This document shows, piece after piece, positions 42,279-49,406 of a stretch of DNA of 49,406 nt (its first letter is position 1; every line of letters starts with the position of its first letter). The stretch comes from Oxalobacteraceae bacterium. GTDB taxonomy: Bacteria > Pseudomonadota > Gammaproteobacteria > Burkholderiales > Burkholderiaceae_D. The notes beneath the pieces were generated by a model, which was not told the DNA's origin, ran no database searches, and saw nothing but the letters and a program-made list of their open reading frames with translations. The stretch spans positions 1-49,406 of the forward strand of contig JAIXXZ010000096.1 in the NCBI GenBank assembly GCA_027490465.1, given 5' to 3'. The position numbers were made by a program, and so were the translations under genes.

Positions 42279-43004
42279 ATGCCACCATCCATCCGACTCT
42301 ACGATCAGACCTGCAACCACGATGAGGCGCTGATACTTGACCATCTGGGCATGGTCAAACGCATTGCCGTTCATCTGAAAGCCCGCATTCCTCCTTTCAT
42401 GGAGGTCGATGAACTGGTACAGGTCGGCATGATCGGCCTGATTGAGGCTGCGCGTGCATTTGATCCGACCAAGGGCGTTGTATTTGAAAGCTACGCGCAC
42501 AACCGCATACGCGGCGCCATGATTGACGAGGTACGAAGGTTGTCCTTCCTGCCCCGCTCTGCTGTGGCATTCAACAAGTCCCACAGCGCAGCCAATCAGG
42601 CACTGGCATCTGAACTTGGACGCGCGCCCTCGCAGGCGGAACTTGCCGAGTACATGGGCGTGGGACTGGACAGTTTCGAGAAAGACCGGGGTGCGGCACG
42701 ACAGTTCGAAACCTTCTCGATGGAAGTGGTTTCGGATGAAGTGATGAACATGCCGGAACAAGCATCACGACAGCCAGAGGCGATTGTCGAGGAAGCCCAG
42801 ATGATGGAAGCACTGACGGATGCGATCGAAGGATTGCCCGAGCGCGACCGGCTGGTGATTTCCCTCTACTACGTCGATGAGCTGAATCTGCGCGAAATCG
42901 GTGAGGTGCTGGGCGTGTCGGAATCGCGCGTCTCGCAAATCCTGACGGCCAATGTCAAAAAGCTGCGTTCGCAGCTCAAGACCGAGCCGCTCGTGCGTCA
43001 ATAA
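42279..43004 (+). CDS. fliA: Flagellar sigma factor FliA (sigma-28)
   Basis: The 241-aa sigma-70 family protein is of the flagellar group. Region 2 is MVKRIAVHLKARIPPFMEVDELVQVGMIGLIEAARAFDPTKG...FESYAHNRIRGAMIDEVRR. Region 3 follows, and region 4 has LPERDRLVISLYYVDELNLREIGEVLGVSESRVSQI. It recognises the five or more TAAAGTTT-N11-GCCGATAA type sites listed here and is held by FlgM. It starts 3 bases after the flhG stop. Confidence 0.97.
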   Translation: MPPSIRLYDQTCNHDEALILDHLGMVKRIAVHLKARIPPFMEVDELVQVGMIGLIEAARAFDPTKGVVFESYAHNRIRGAMIDEVRRLSFLPRSAVAFNKSHSAANQALASELGRAPSQAELAEYMGVGLDSFEKDRGAARQFETFSMEVVSDEVMNMPEQASRQPEAIVEEAQMMEALTDAIEGLPERDRLVISLYYVDELNLREIGEVLGVSESRVSQILTANVKKLRSQLKTEPLVRQ

Positions 43005-43016
43005 AGAGAGGTAGTT

Positions 43017-43889
43017 ATGGGGCAACAGATGAATACCATCCTGCTGCTGCTAATCTTCACCGGACTGGTGGGATTGCTGCTGGTGGTCTTTTTCATGCTC
43101 GATCGGCTCAATGAGCTGCACAAGCATGCCGATCTGCAGAAGACACCGCACGTACCTGATGACACCTTTGGTGGTCTGACTGGCAAGACCTTGTGGGACG
43201 CCATGATCGGCATTCCCCTGTCGGGCTGGGATGCAAAAAAACTCGAACCACTCAAGCCACGCTACGAGGCCGTGCTGCAAAAGCATCTGGAATTACTGTT
43301 TGAAGACGGCAAGCTCGATGCGCGCGAAGGTTTTGCCATGCCGGTACGTTGCGACCGCGTGGTGCCAACGCTGCGCGGGGAAATCGAATCCTGGATGCCG
43401 CATGAATATGCGTCCGGCATTTATCGCGCGGCACAGGACCTGATCAATTTGCCTCCAGAAGAACACGAAGCCGTACTCTCACGCATCGATGACATCGGCG
43501 AGGCGCTCTACTCCGCCACCAATTTGCCGCCGCGACATCTGCTCTCCAAAGTACTGGTGCCTGCCAGCCGACCAACGCAAGAAGAGACACCGGTTGATGG
43601 CGAAGTGCCGAGTGAGGAAGATGCACTGTCGAACGAAGAGGCAAGCTGGGAAAGCGAGGAGCCCGTGCTGGAAGGCGACGCCGTGGCGGCCTTGCCCCCG
43701 CCGGACGAAGGAGATTACCTCCCTGTCGAACTGAATCAGGAGAGCGGCGAAACCTTGCCGCTCACCGACGAAGCCGCAGAAGCCGCTGAAGCGCCCGCTG
43801 CTGAAATGACAGCCGATGCGCCGCCTGAAACCGAGACGGCACCCGAAACCGAGGCTGCGGCCGAACCGGAAAAAGCCACGGTTTCCTGA
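43017..43889 (+). CDS. Uncharacterised membrane-anchored acidic protein downstream of fliA
   Basis: The 290-aa protein has one N-terminal membrane helix (about residues 6-28, TILLLLIFTGLVGLLLVVFFML), then a soluble domain to about residue 180 (GKTLWDAMIGIPLSGWDAKKLEPLKPRYEAVLQKHLELLFEDGKLDAREGF). It ends in a long Glu/Ala/Pro-rich tail. I recognise no named family. AGAGAGG lies before the ATG at 43017, 12 bases after fliA, and a strong terminator follows, so it is the last gene of the flhA-flhF-flhG-fliA operon. The context suggests a role in flagellar placement or regulation. Confidence 0.82.
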   Translation: MGQQMNTILLLLIFTGLVGLLLVVFFMLDRLNELHKHADLQKTPHVPDDTFGGLTGKTLWDAMIGIPLSGWDAKKLEPLKPRYEAVLQKHLELLFEDGKLDAREGFAMPVRCDRVVPTLRGEIESWMPHEYASGIYRAAQDLINLPPEEHEAVLSRIDDIGEALYSATNLPPRHLLSKVLVPASRPTQEETPVDGEVPSEEDALSNEEASWESEEPVLEGDAVAALPPPDEGDYLPVELNQESGETLPLTDEAAEAAEAPAAEMTADAPPETETAPETEAAAEPEKATVS

Positions 43890-43932
43890 ACACGCAGATT
43901 GCGCTTGTACGCCCTCTTTTTTGTAAACCTGC

Positions 43933-43976
43933 AAAGACACTGGACCGCCCTCGCAGGGGGACCCGGTGTCTTTTTC
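43933..43976 (+). terminator. Rho-independent terminator of the flhA-fliA operon
   Basis: AAAGACAC (43933-43940) pairs with GTGTCTTT (43966-43973), with further pairing of CTGG/CCGG and CCCTC/GAGGG-like bases inside. A T-run follows. It lies 44 bases past the stop of the last gene and before the fliS promoter. Confidence 0.82.
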
Positions 43977-44008
43977 ATAAATCAATACTCTGTCATGGCC
44001 CTCCCCCC

Positions 44009-44035
44009 TCAAGTCTTCGAGGGGTCTGCCGATAC
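44009..44035 (+). promoter_or_regulatory. Sigma-28 promoter of fliS
   Basis: It reads TCAAGTCT, 11 bases, GCCGATAC. The -10 matches 7 of 8 and the -35 matches 6 of 8 of the FliA consensus. It is 38 bases before the fliS ATG. Confidence 0.8.
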
Positions 44036-44073
44036 ATGCTCTGAAGCAGTGATTCATTCAGGAGCGACAGACC

Positions 44074-44493
44074 ATGAACATGAGAGAACGTGCCCTAGCC
44101 AGCTATGGCGACGTGAAGGTTACGACCGGTGTTACCGGCGCTGACAATATTCAGCTGATACAGATGCTGTTTGATGGGCTGATAGAAAGCCTTGCAACTG
44201 CCAAGGGTCATATTGAGCGTGGCGCAATCAACGAAAAATCCAAGAGTCTGGCACGCGCCGGCCGCATCGTGGTTGGCCTGCAGGGTGCTCTGGACTTTGA
44301 CAAGGGTGGCGACATCGCTCGCAACCTGAACGACCTCTACAGCTACGTGACCCGCCGCCTCTTCCATGTGAATGCGCATAACGATCTCGAAGCCCTTCAG
44401 GAAGTTCATAACCTGATGAACGAAATCCGCGGCGCATGGCAAGTGGTGCCCTCGCTGGTCCCCCCCTCTGCGCGGACTTTTGCGCCGAACTGA
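44074..44493 (+). CDS. fliS: Flagellin export chaperone FliS
   Basis: The 139-aa FliS binds the C-terminus of flagellin before export. Conserved segments are YGDVKVTTGVTGADNIQLIQMLFDGLIESLATAKGHIERG and the GALDFDKGGDIARNLNDLYSYVTRRLFHVNA block. AGGAG lies upstream of the ATG. Unlike many clusters it does not follow fliD but stands alone between two terminators with its own sigma-28 promoter, so it is a monocistronic late gene. Confidence 0.95.
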   Translation: MNMRERALASYGDVKVTTGVTGADNIQLIQMLFDGLIESLATAKGHIERGAINEKSKSLARAGRIVVGLQGALDFDKGGDIARNLNDLYSYVTRRLFHVNAHNDLEALQEVHNLMNEIRGAWQVVPSLVPPSARTFAPN

Positions 44494-44519
44494 GGAAGCG
44501 CTGACTTTTTCAGCTACCC
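44491..44519. repeat. Termini-only copy D of the dispersed element
   Basis: AGGAAGCGCTGAC followed by TTTTTCAGCTACCC resembles the two ends of the 135-bp element with the inside missing. It starts within the fliS stop codon. Confidence 0.45.
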
Positions 44520-44534
44520 AACGCAAGATACGAG

Positions 44535-44560
44535 TCCCGGCGCAAGCCGGGATTTTTTTT
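44535..44560 (+). terminator. Rho-independent terminator of fliS
   Basis: TCCCGGC (44535-44541) and GCCGGGA (44546-44552) form a stem with loop GCAA, followed by eight T residues. It lies 42 bases past the fliS stop. Confidence 0.93.
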
Positions 44561-44650
44561 GTTCGGTCGGTACTCGAGCCGGATTTTATTTGCAAAAAGT
44601 TACTTGAAGTTAATATAATTATGGCTACGCAGAAAGGTCAATTTCCGACC

Positions 44651-44666
44651 TGACATGATTTTTGCT
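44651..44666 (+). promoter_or_regulatory. Possible sigma-54 promoter of fliK operon
   Basis: It reads TGACATGATTTTTGCT. The -12 TTGCT and spacing are right, but the second G of the -24 GG is A, so the call is weak. It lies 44 bases before the fliK ATG. Confidence 0.3.
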
Positions 44667-44709
44667 TTGAGACAGGAAACCCTCGGTTAACCTGGAAACA
44701 GAAAGCTCC

Positions 44710-46230
44710 ATGACCTCTGTACTCAACTCAGCAACGTCTGCCGCCCACCACGCCAAAAAGGCTGAAAAACTCAGTCATTCCAAGGCATCTGGCCTCGACA
44801 AGGAAGGCTCCGACGGCGAATTCGGCGCACTCTTTGGTGCCATGATGGGTGGCCTCGAGGGGCAAAATCTTGCCGCCCCCGAAGGCAAGGCCTCGCCACC
44901 ACTGGTGGGGCTGGCCGCACAGGTCCTTGGCCCTGCGGTACACATCATTACAGCTAGTACACCCGTGCTCAGCGATGACAGTCTGTATGCCTTCGCTCGA
45001 TCTCAAGGGATGGACGAAGATGCGCTTGCACTGATTTTCCAGAAGCCGGCATCAGCGGTGGCGCCCGCCGCCGCAAACGTCACCGGTCTGGCAGCCGACT
45101 TTGAAGGAATCGGCCAGCCCCAAGCCAGCCTGTCTTCCGCGACGCAGCTCGCCGCTGATCGGCTGGCCACGGCCTTAAAGCCAGAAGAAAAAGCAATGGC
45201 CTCCGTGCTTTCCCAAGCCGCACCCGCCACAGACCCGATGACCGAGAGCCTGAATCTGGGCGACGACGCCAGTCTGCGCTGGACCCTGGGCAAAGCCGCC
45301 GATGCGGTGCCGGCCAATCAGCCGGTGGCCCAGACCAGCCTGTTCGGCTTGAATGGCGTGCGAAATCTCATCCCGACTGCGCCGCCTGCTCAGGCAGTAG
45401 TGGCCGACCCGGCCGCGCATCCGGAATCAGCCCATCAGAATCTGGCGGCCAGCCTGATACTGGGTGCCTCCGAAGCAGCACAATTTGCGCGCCGTCTGGA
45501 AATGAAACAGGCCAGCCAACGCGCTGAACGCGTGGCCCCCGGCTGGGTACCGCCTGCGGCTGCCGGCACCGGTACGACCCTGCCCGCCGACATAGCCTTG
45601 CTGCCCGAAGAAACAAAGATCGCCGCACTTGAAACGCTGGTGGTCGCACCCGACATTGCTCCCGATGACATGGCCGAACTCTTGTCGGGACGTTCGCACG
45701 GTGGCGAGAGCCGCACCTCAAGTCCGAGCGATAGCGCCACGACCAACAGCACCAGCGCGGCGCCCCGCCCGGACCAGGCGCAGCGCACTGAACAGTACGA
45801 GCGCCTGTCTCAACGCCTCGGTGAAGCTTTGGGACAACGACTCGCAGCGCAAATTGCCAAAGGTGACTGGCGGGTCGATTTGGCGCTCAAGCCTCATGAG
45901 TTGGGCAATATCGATATCGAGCTGAATATGAAAGAAGGCGCTCTGCAAGCCAGTTTCAGCGCAGGTCAGGCCCTGACCCGAGAGCTGATTGCCGACAGTC
46001 TGCCTCGGCTGAAGGAGATCCTGAACCAGCTAGGCATGGATGTTGCTACGATGAATGTTAACGTTAGGCAAAATAGCCAACATGGCGGAAACCCGACACC
46101 TGGACGCTCGTCGTCAGGATCAGGTAGCCAGGCTGGCAAAGGCGAAACAGAGAAAGTCGGCGAGGTATCCACCTCAATGGCGGCCCGGAATATCGGCAAA
46201 GATCCCGATGGACTCGATGTTCTGGTTTGA
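44710..46230 (+). CDS. fliK: Hook-length control protein FliK
   Basis: FliK measures the hook and triggers the export switch. The 506-aa protein is Ala/Pro/Gln-rich and poorly conserved in the first 370 residues. The FliK C-terminal domain follows (WRVDLALKPHELGNIDIELNMKEGALQASFSA, then RELIADSLPRLKEILNQLGMDVATMNVNV), and then a Gly/Ser tail. Length is within the family's range (about 400-550). It heads fliK-fliL-fliM-fliN-fliO-fliP. Confidence 0.94.
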   Translation: MTSVLNSATSAAHHAKKAEKLSHSKASGLDKEGSDGEFGALFGAMMGGLEGQNLAAPEGKASPPLVGLAAQVLGPAVHIITASTPVLSDDSLYAFARSQGMDEDALALIFQKPASAVAPAAANVTGLAADFEGIGQPQASLSSATQLAADRLATALKPEEKAMASVLSQAAPATDPMTESLNLGDDASLRWTLGKAADAVPANQPVAQTSLFGLNGVRNLIPTAPPAQAVVADPAAHPESAHQNLAASLILGASEAAQFARRLEMKQASQRAERVAPGWVPPAAAGTGTTLPADIALLPEETKIAALETLVVAPDIAPDDMAELLSGRSHGGESRTSSPSDSATTNSTSAAPRPDQAQRTEQYERLSQRLGEALGQRLAAQIAKGDWRVDLALKPHELGNIDIELNMKEGALQASFSAGQALTRELIADSLPRLKEILNQLGMDVATMNVNVRQNSQHGGNPTPGRSSSGSGSQAGKGETEKVGEVSTSMAARNIGKDPDGLDVLV

Positions 46231-46268
46231 TCGCAGTACAAGAATGCAATTAATAGCTGGAGGATGTG

Positions 46269-46958
46269 ATGGCTGAAGAAGCTGCGGCACCCGAAGAACA
46301 AGTCGAAGGCGAACCGAAGAAAAAAGGTCCGCTGATCAAGATCATCCTGATGGTCGTGGCGGTTCTGTTTCTGATTGGCGCCTCCGTCGGTGGCACGTTG
46401 TTGGCGACCGGGTTCTTTTCGAAGAAAGACCAGGCCAAAGAAGCCGTTGACGCACAACTCGACAAACTCGAGGGCGGCGACGGTCATGGCGATGGTCACG
46501 GCGAAGCCAAGAAGGACGACGGTCACGGCGAAGCCAAGAAGGATGACGGTCATGGCGATGCCAAGAAAGACGATCATGGCAAACCAGGTGCAGAAGCGCC
46601 TGCGAAAGAACTGGTAACGCCGGACGCCGACAATCAGCGCTGGAAGTTCAATTACTATGCGCTGGAGAAGCCCCTGCTCTCCAATCTTGCCGGTTCGCGT
46701 AAAGTGATGCAGGTAACGCTGACCATCATGACGCACTACGATGATCGTGTGATCAAGAACGTCAAGACGCATGAGCTTGCACTGCGTGCCGGCATCCTTG
46801 ATGTGATGCGTCAGAAAACCGAAGCGGATCTGCGCGAACCCGATTTCCGCAAGGCGCTGGCTGAAGAAGTTCGACTGACCATCAATTCGCTGCTCGAAAA
46901 ATATGAAGGCTTTGGCGGCATCGAAGAAGTGATGTTCACCGAGTTTGTTGTTCAGTAA
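46269..46958 (+). CDS. fliL: Flagellar basal-body protein FliL with His-rich linker
   Basis: The 229-aa protein (start ATG at 46269, after GGAGG) has one membrane helix (about residues 22-46, IKIILMVVAVLFLIGASVGG). A charged linker with three tandem copies of a 9-aa unit follows (GHGEAKKDD type). The FliL periplasmic domain is next (WKFNYYALEKPLLSNLAGSRKVMQVTLTIMTHYDDRVI, then LRAGILDVMRQKTEADL and the end VMFTEFVVQ). FliL surrounds the stator at the basal body. The His/Asp-rich linker is unusual compared with typical FliL of about 150-180 aa. Confidence 0.94.
   Translation: MAEEAAAPEEQVEGEPKKKGPLIKIILMVVAVLFLIGASVGGTLLATGFFSKKDQAKEAVDAQLDKLEGGDGHGDGHGEAKKDDGHGEAKKDDGHGDAKKDDHGKPGAEAPAKELVTPDADNQRWKFNYYALEKPLLSNLAGSRKVMQVTLTIMTHYDDRVIKNVKTHELALRAGILDVMRQKTEADLREPDFRKALAEEVRLTINSLLEKYEGFGGIEEVMFTEFVVQ
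46494..46574 (+). repeat. 27-bp tandem repeat in fliL
   Basis: Three tandem 27-bp units (46494-46520, 46521-46547, 46548-46574), about 80-95% alike, encode G-H-G-[ED]-A-K-K-D-D. A shorter GHGD unit precedes them. Confidence 0.9.
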
Positions 46959-46990
46959 CCCCAGTAAAGAATCCAGGGACGATTGACGCC

Positions 46991-48034
46991 ATGGCAGATA
47001 CAAGCAACTTGCTGTCACCCGAAGAACTCGCTGCTTTGGCTAGCGGGATCGATGACGGCACCATCGCAGTCGATACCGGCTTCAACCTGACGACCCGGGT
47101 CAAGAAGCATGATCTGGCCAGTGAGGACAGCACGCTGGGGGTGAACACCTCCTCTATCGAGATGATCAACGAGCGTTTCGTGCGCCTGTTCCGTATGGGA
47201 CTCATGGAAGTGCTGCGCACCAGTCCGCGTATCAATCCTTCGCGCGCACAGATCGTTCGCTTTGGTGACTATCTCAAAGACCTGCGTGCACCGCTGGCAG
47301 TCAACACCATCCGTATCAATCCCCTGCGTGGATTCTCGATGGTCACGATTGAACCCACGGTTGTGTTTTCTGCACTGGATAATTTTTTCGGTGGTTCCGG
47401 CAGCGGCATGCCGGGCACACCCAAGCGACGCGCCAGTGACAAAGAAGGCGAATTGCCCGCCAACTGGCTGCCACCGACGCGTATGTTTACGCCGACGGAA
47501 TCGCGCATCATCAAAATCATCATCGAGGTTTTCTTCCGCTCGCTCAAAGAAGCCTGGGCGCCGCTGCTGCAAGTCGAGTTTGAGCATACAGGCTCGGAAA
47601 TCAACCCGCAGTTTGCCCAGATTGCCGATGAAAATGATCTCGTGATCATGACCCGCTTTGAAACCGAAAGCGTCGGCGGCATCAAAGGCTTCGTCGATCT
47701 GGTCTATCCGTATGCCTCGCTCAAGCCTCTGCGTGACTTGCTGCGCAACCGCGTGCAAGCCGACGGCAGCGAAGAATCCGACCTGAAATGGCGTCAGGAA
47801 TTGACGCTGGCCGTCGGCGATTCTCAGCTGGAGCTGCAGGTCTTGCTGGGTACCGTCCTGGACGATTACTCGCGTGTGCGGCAACTCAAGGAAGGCGATT
47901 TGTTATTCTTCAAAAAACCCGAGCTGGCGACCATGCTGATTGGCGGTCTGCCCGCTTTCGAAGTTCAGGTGGGTATGTCGGGTCCGCAGGTTGCGGTCCG
48001 CATCGAAAAAGCCACCAGCCCGGAAACCCTCTAA
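46991..48034 (+). CDS. fliM: Flagellar motor switch protein FliM
   Basis: The 347-aa C-ring protein has the N-terminal CheY-P-binding peptide LLSPEELAALASG. The middle domain includes INERFVRLFRMGLMEVLR, NTIRINPLRGFSMVTIEPTVVFSALDNFFGG and FEHTGSEINPQFAQI. The C-terminal SpoA-like domain (RVRQLKEGDLLFF...VQVGMSGPQVAVRI) follows. Length and order are typical. It lies 32 bases downstream of fliL. Confidence 0.97.
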   Translation: MADTSNLLSPEELAALASGIDDGTIAVDTGFNLTTRVKKHDLASEDSTLGVNTSSIEMINERFVRLFRMGLMEVLRTSPRINPSRAQIVRFGDYLKDLRAPLAVNTIRINPLRGFSMVTIEPTVVFSALDNFFGGSGSGMPGTPKRRASDKEGELPANWLPPTRMFTPTESRIIKIIIEVFFRSLKEAWAPLLQVEFEHTGSEINPQFAQIADENDLVIMTRFETESVGGIKGFVDLVYPYASLKPLRDLLRNRVQADGSEESDLKWRQELTLAVGDSQLELQVLLGTVLDDYSRVRQLKEGDLLFFKKPELATMLIGGLPAFEVQVGMSGPQVAVRIEKATSPETL

Positions 48035-48050
48035 CGACCGAGGATGCATC

Positions 48051-48380
48051 ATGAGTGACGTAACGACAGAACAAGATAACGACGGCGATGTGACAGAGTC
48101 GGTTGAAACACCACCGAATCACCATATCAACCCTGAGGTGCTGCAAAACATCTCGGTGGCGATCAAGGTGGAAGTTGGCCGCACGAAGATGAAAATCCGC
48201 GATCTGCTGCGCCTGACCCAGGGCAGCGTGGTTGAACTCGAACGCATTGCCGGCGAGCCGCTCGATTTGCTGGTCAACGACACTGTCGTGGCACAGGGTG
48301 AAGTCGTGCTGGTCAATGATCGCTACGGCATTCGACTGACACGCGTCGTGCCCGCCAGCGACCGCATGAAGAACCTGTAA
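48051..48380 (+). CDS. fliN: Flagellar motor switch protein FliN
   Basis: The 109-aa C-ring protein has a SpoA domain: VLQNISVAIKVEVGRTKMKIRDLLRLTQGSVVELERIAGEPLDLLVNDTVVAQGEVVLVNDRYGIRLTRVV. The start at 48051 is chosen because GAGG precedes it and because the longer frame would extend into fliM. It lies 16 bases after fliM. Confidence 0.96.
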   Translation: MSDVTTEQDNDGDVTESVETPPNHHINPEVLQNISVAIKVEVGRTKMKIRDLLRLTQGSVVELERIAGEPLDLLVNDTVVAQGEVVLVNDRYGIRLTRVVPASDRMKNL

Positions 48381-48392
48381 AGAAAGATCATC

Positions 48393-48764
48393 ATGCATGC
48401 TTCCGACTGGTTGTCTTTTGCTTTCAGCTTTGGCGTGGTGCTCGCACTGCTGGGCATCCTGCTCTATGCGCTCAAGCGTATGCAAAGCGGCAACCTGCTC
48501 GGTATGGGTCAACGCCGCATCCGCGTTATGGACAGCATGTCGCTCGCACCCCGCCAGAAAATCGTGCTGGTGCGCGTGAAAGATCAGGACATCCTGCTCG
48601 GCATCACCCCACAAGAAATCAACACGCTGGCCAGCTTCTATTTGTCTGCCGAAGAACTGGCCGCTGACGCAGCAGCTCAGACAAACAGTGAAGAAAACAC
48701 GGTGCCACTGGCGCAACGTTTCGCCGAGCTGCTTAAATCTGCGCAAAACAAGAACAAGGGCTGA
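48393..48764 (+). CDS. fliO: Flagellar export protein FliO
   Basis: The 123-aa protein has one membrane helix (about residues 8-28, SFAFSFGVVLALLGILLYAL) and the FliO domain (RRIRVMDSMSLAPRQKIVLVRVKDQDILLGITPQEINTLASF). It assists assembly of the FliP ring. It lies 12 bases after fliN and 2 before fliP. Confidence 0.93.
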   Translation: MHASDWLSFAFSFGVVLALLGILLYALKRMQSGNLLGMGQRRIRVMDSMSLAPRQKIVLVRVKDQDILLGITPQEINTLASFYLSAEELAADAAAQTNSEENTVPLAQRFAELLKSAQNKNKG

Positions 48765-48766
48765 TC

Positions 48767-49406
48767 ATGGCACGCCGACTTTTAATCGCCCTGCTGCTTT
48801 TGCTGCCCGCCCTGATACCAGCGCTCGCCTTCGCACAAGGTCTGCCTATCGTCAATGTGGTAACGGGCAAAGGTGGGGTTCAGTCTTACAGCCTCACGCT
48901 GCAGTTGCTGGCACTGATGACGGTGCTCACCCTGCTGCCCTCGATGCTGCTGATGATGACCTCGTTTGTTCGCATCATTATTGTTTTTTCCATCCTTCGA
49001 CAGGCATTGGGTACCGGCCAGACGCCGCCCAATCAGGTACTCGCCGGACTGGCGCTTTTCCTGACCCTGTTCATCATGCAGCCGGTGATGATGGATGTGT
49101 ACAACAACGCCATCCTGCCCTACATGAATCAGGGTATGCCATTCGAAGAGGCGCTGGCAGCCGCCGAGGCGCCAATTCGCAGCTTCATGCTGGCGCAGAC
49201 GCGCGAAGAAGATATCTCGATGTTCATGGAGATTTCCCGTAACAAGACTGAGCTCGAAGGTCCCGAGTCGGTGCCTTTCACCACCCTCGTGCCGGCCTAC
49301 ATGACATCGGAACTCAAAAGTGCTTTTACGATTGGTTTTCTGATTTACATTCCCTTCGTGGTGATTGATCTGGTGGTATCAAGTGTGCTCATGTCCATGG
49401 GCATGA
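48767..49406 (+). CDS. fliP: Export gate protein FliP (3' end beyond window)
   Basis: At least 213 codons are open to the edge. A signal peptide (RRLLIALLLLLPALIPALAFA) is followed by the FliP family core: LQLLALMTVLTLLPSMLLMMTSFVRIIIVFSILRQALGTGQTPPNQVLAGLALFLTLFIM, and the cytoplasmic segment FTTLVPAYMTSELKSAFTIGFLIYIPFVVIDLVVSSVLMSMGM. The remaining roughly 40 residues lie outside. fliQ and fliR probably follow. Confidence 0.95.
   Translation, partial: MARRLLIALLLLLPALIPALAFAQGLPIVNVVTGKGGVQSYSLTLQLLALMTVLTLLPSMLLMMTSFVRIIIVFSILRQALGTGQTPPNQVLAGLALFLTLFIMQPVMMDVYNNAILPYMNQGMPFEEALAAAEAPIRSFMLAQTREEDISMFMEISRNKTELEGPESVPFTTLVPAYMTSELKSAFTIGFLIYIPFVVIDLVVSSVLMSMGM

Noticed and set aside
41454..42761. 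Long minus-strand open frame (435 aa) opposite flhG and fliA
   Set aside because: It spans two real genes on the other strand and shows no family motif.
45966..47018. Minus-strand open frame (350 aa) opposite fliK/fliL
   Set aside because: It covers the junction of two real genes and has no start context or domain.

Overview
This window is almost entirely one large polar-type flagellar gene cluster, probably from a betaproteobacterium of the Rhodocyclales/Nitrosomonadales sort. That placement is inferred from protein flavour, the flgMN/flgA and flgPT arrangement and the flhA-flhF-flhG-fliA order, not from any marker gene. Near-consensus sigma-54 sites (TGGCAC-N5-TTGC) precede early operons (flgB, flhA, flgA). 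FliA/sigma-28 sites (TAAAGTTT-N11-GCCGATAA type) precede late genes (fliC, flaG, fliD, flgM, fliS). Together they suggest a two-tier sigma-54 then sigma-28 hierarchy, as in FleQ/FlrC systems, rather than FlhDC control.

Layout, left to right. 1-677: 5' part of a TPR protein (minus). 843-3338: fliC and flaG (minus), each with its own sigma-28 site. 3732-8801: a giant 1689-residue protein made almost wholly of Ser/Thr-rich octapeptides (minus). 9299-12847: three plus-strand genes that look like a protein-glycosylation island (TPR/OGT-type glycosyltransferase, an unrecognised protein, a SAM methyltransferase). 13060-30204: flgBCDEFGHIJKL then fliD, all minus. 30481-31440: a LysM plus lytic-transglycosylase protein (minus), divergent from flgA. 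31599-33433: flgA, flgM, flgN (plus). 33435-37649: a minus operon flgP, flgT, a LysM/K-D-A-rich protein, a FliK-like protein and a FlhB C-terminal-domain-like protein. 38082-43889: flhA, flhF, flhG, fliA and an unknown membrane protein (plus). 44074 to the edge: fliS, then fliK, fliL, fliM, fliN, fliO and partial fliP (plus).

FlhA, FliO, FliP and FliL-N supply parts of the export gate, stator-associated ring and switch. The flg operon builds rod, rings, hook and junction. FlgN and FliS are chaperones, FlgM/FliA time late gene expression, FlhF/FlhG set flagellar number and place, and FlgP/FlgT are outer-membrane basal-body accessories known from polar flagella. FlgJ lacks its muramidase domain; the LysM-transglycosylase gene beside flgB probably supplies that activity.

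Unusual points: (i) the octapeptide giant has a nested, strictly in-register architecture (blocks of 31, 24, 24, 24, 17, 17, 17, 17 and 16 octads, stepping down by exactly 7); (ii) FlgE (1558 aa) and FlgK (1224 aa) are far longer than usual, and these plus FliD and FliC carry repeated small modules of related pattern; (iii) a roughly 135-bp inverted-repeat-ended element occurs twice, and two roughly 30-bp copies consist of its ends only, all four just after gene ends; (iv) a cluster of four inverted repeats lies upstream of the flgB sigma-54 site.
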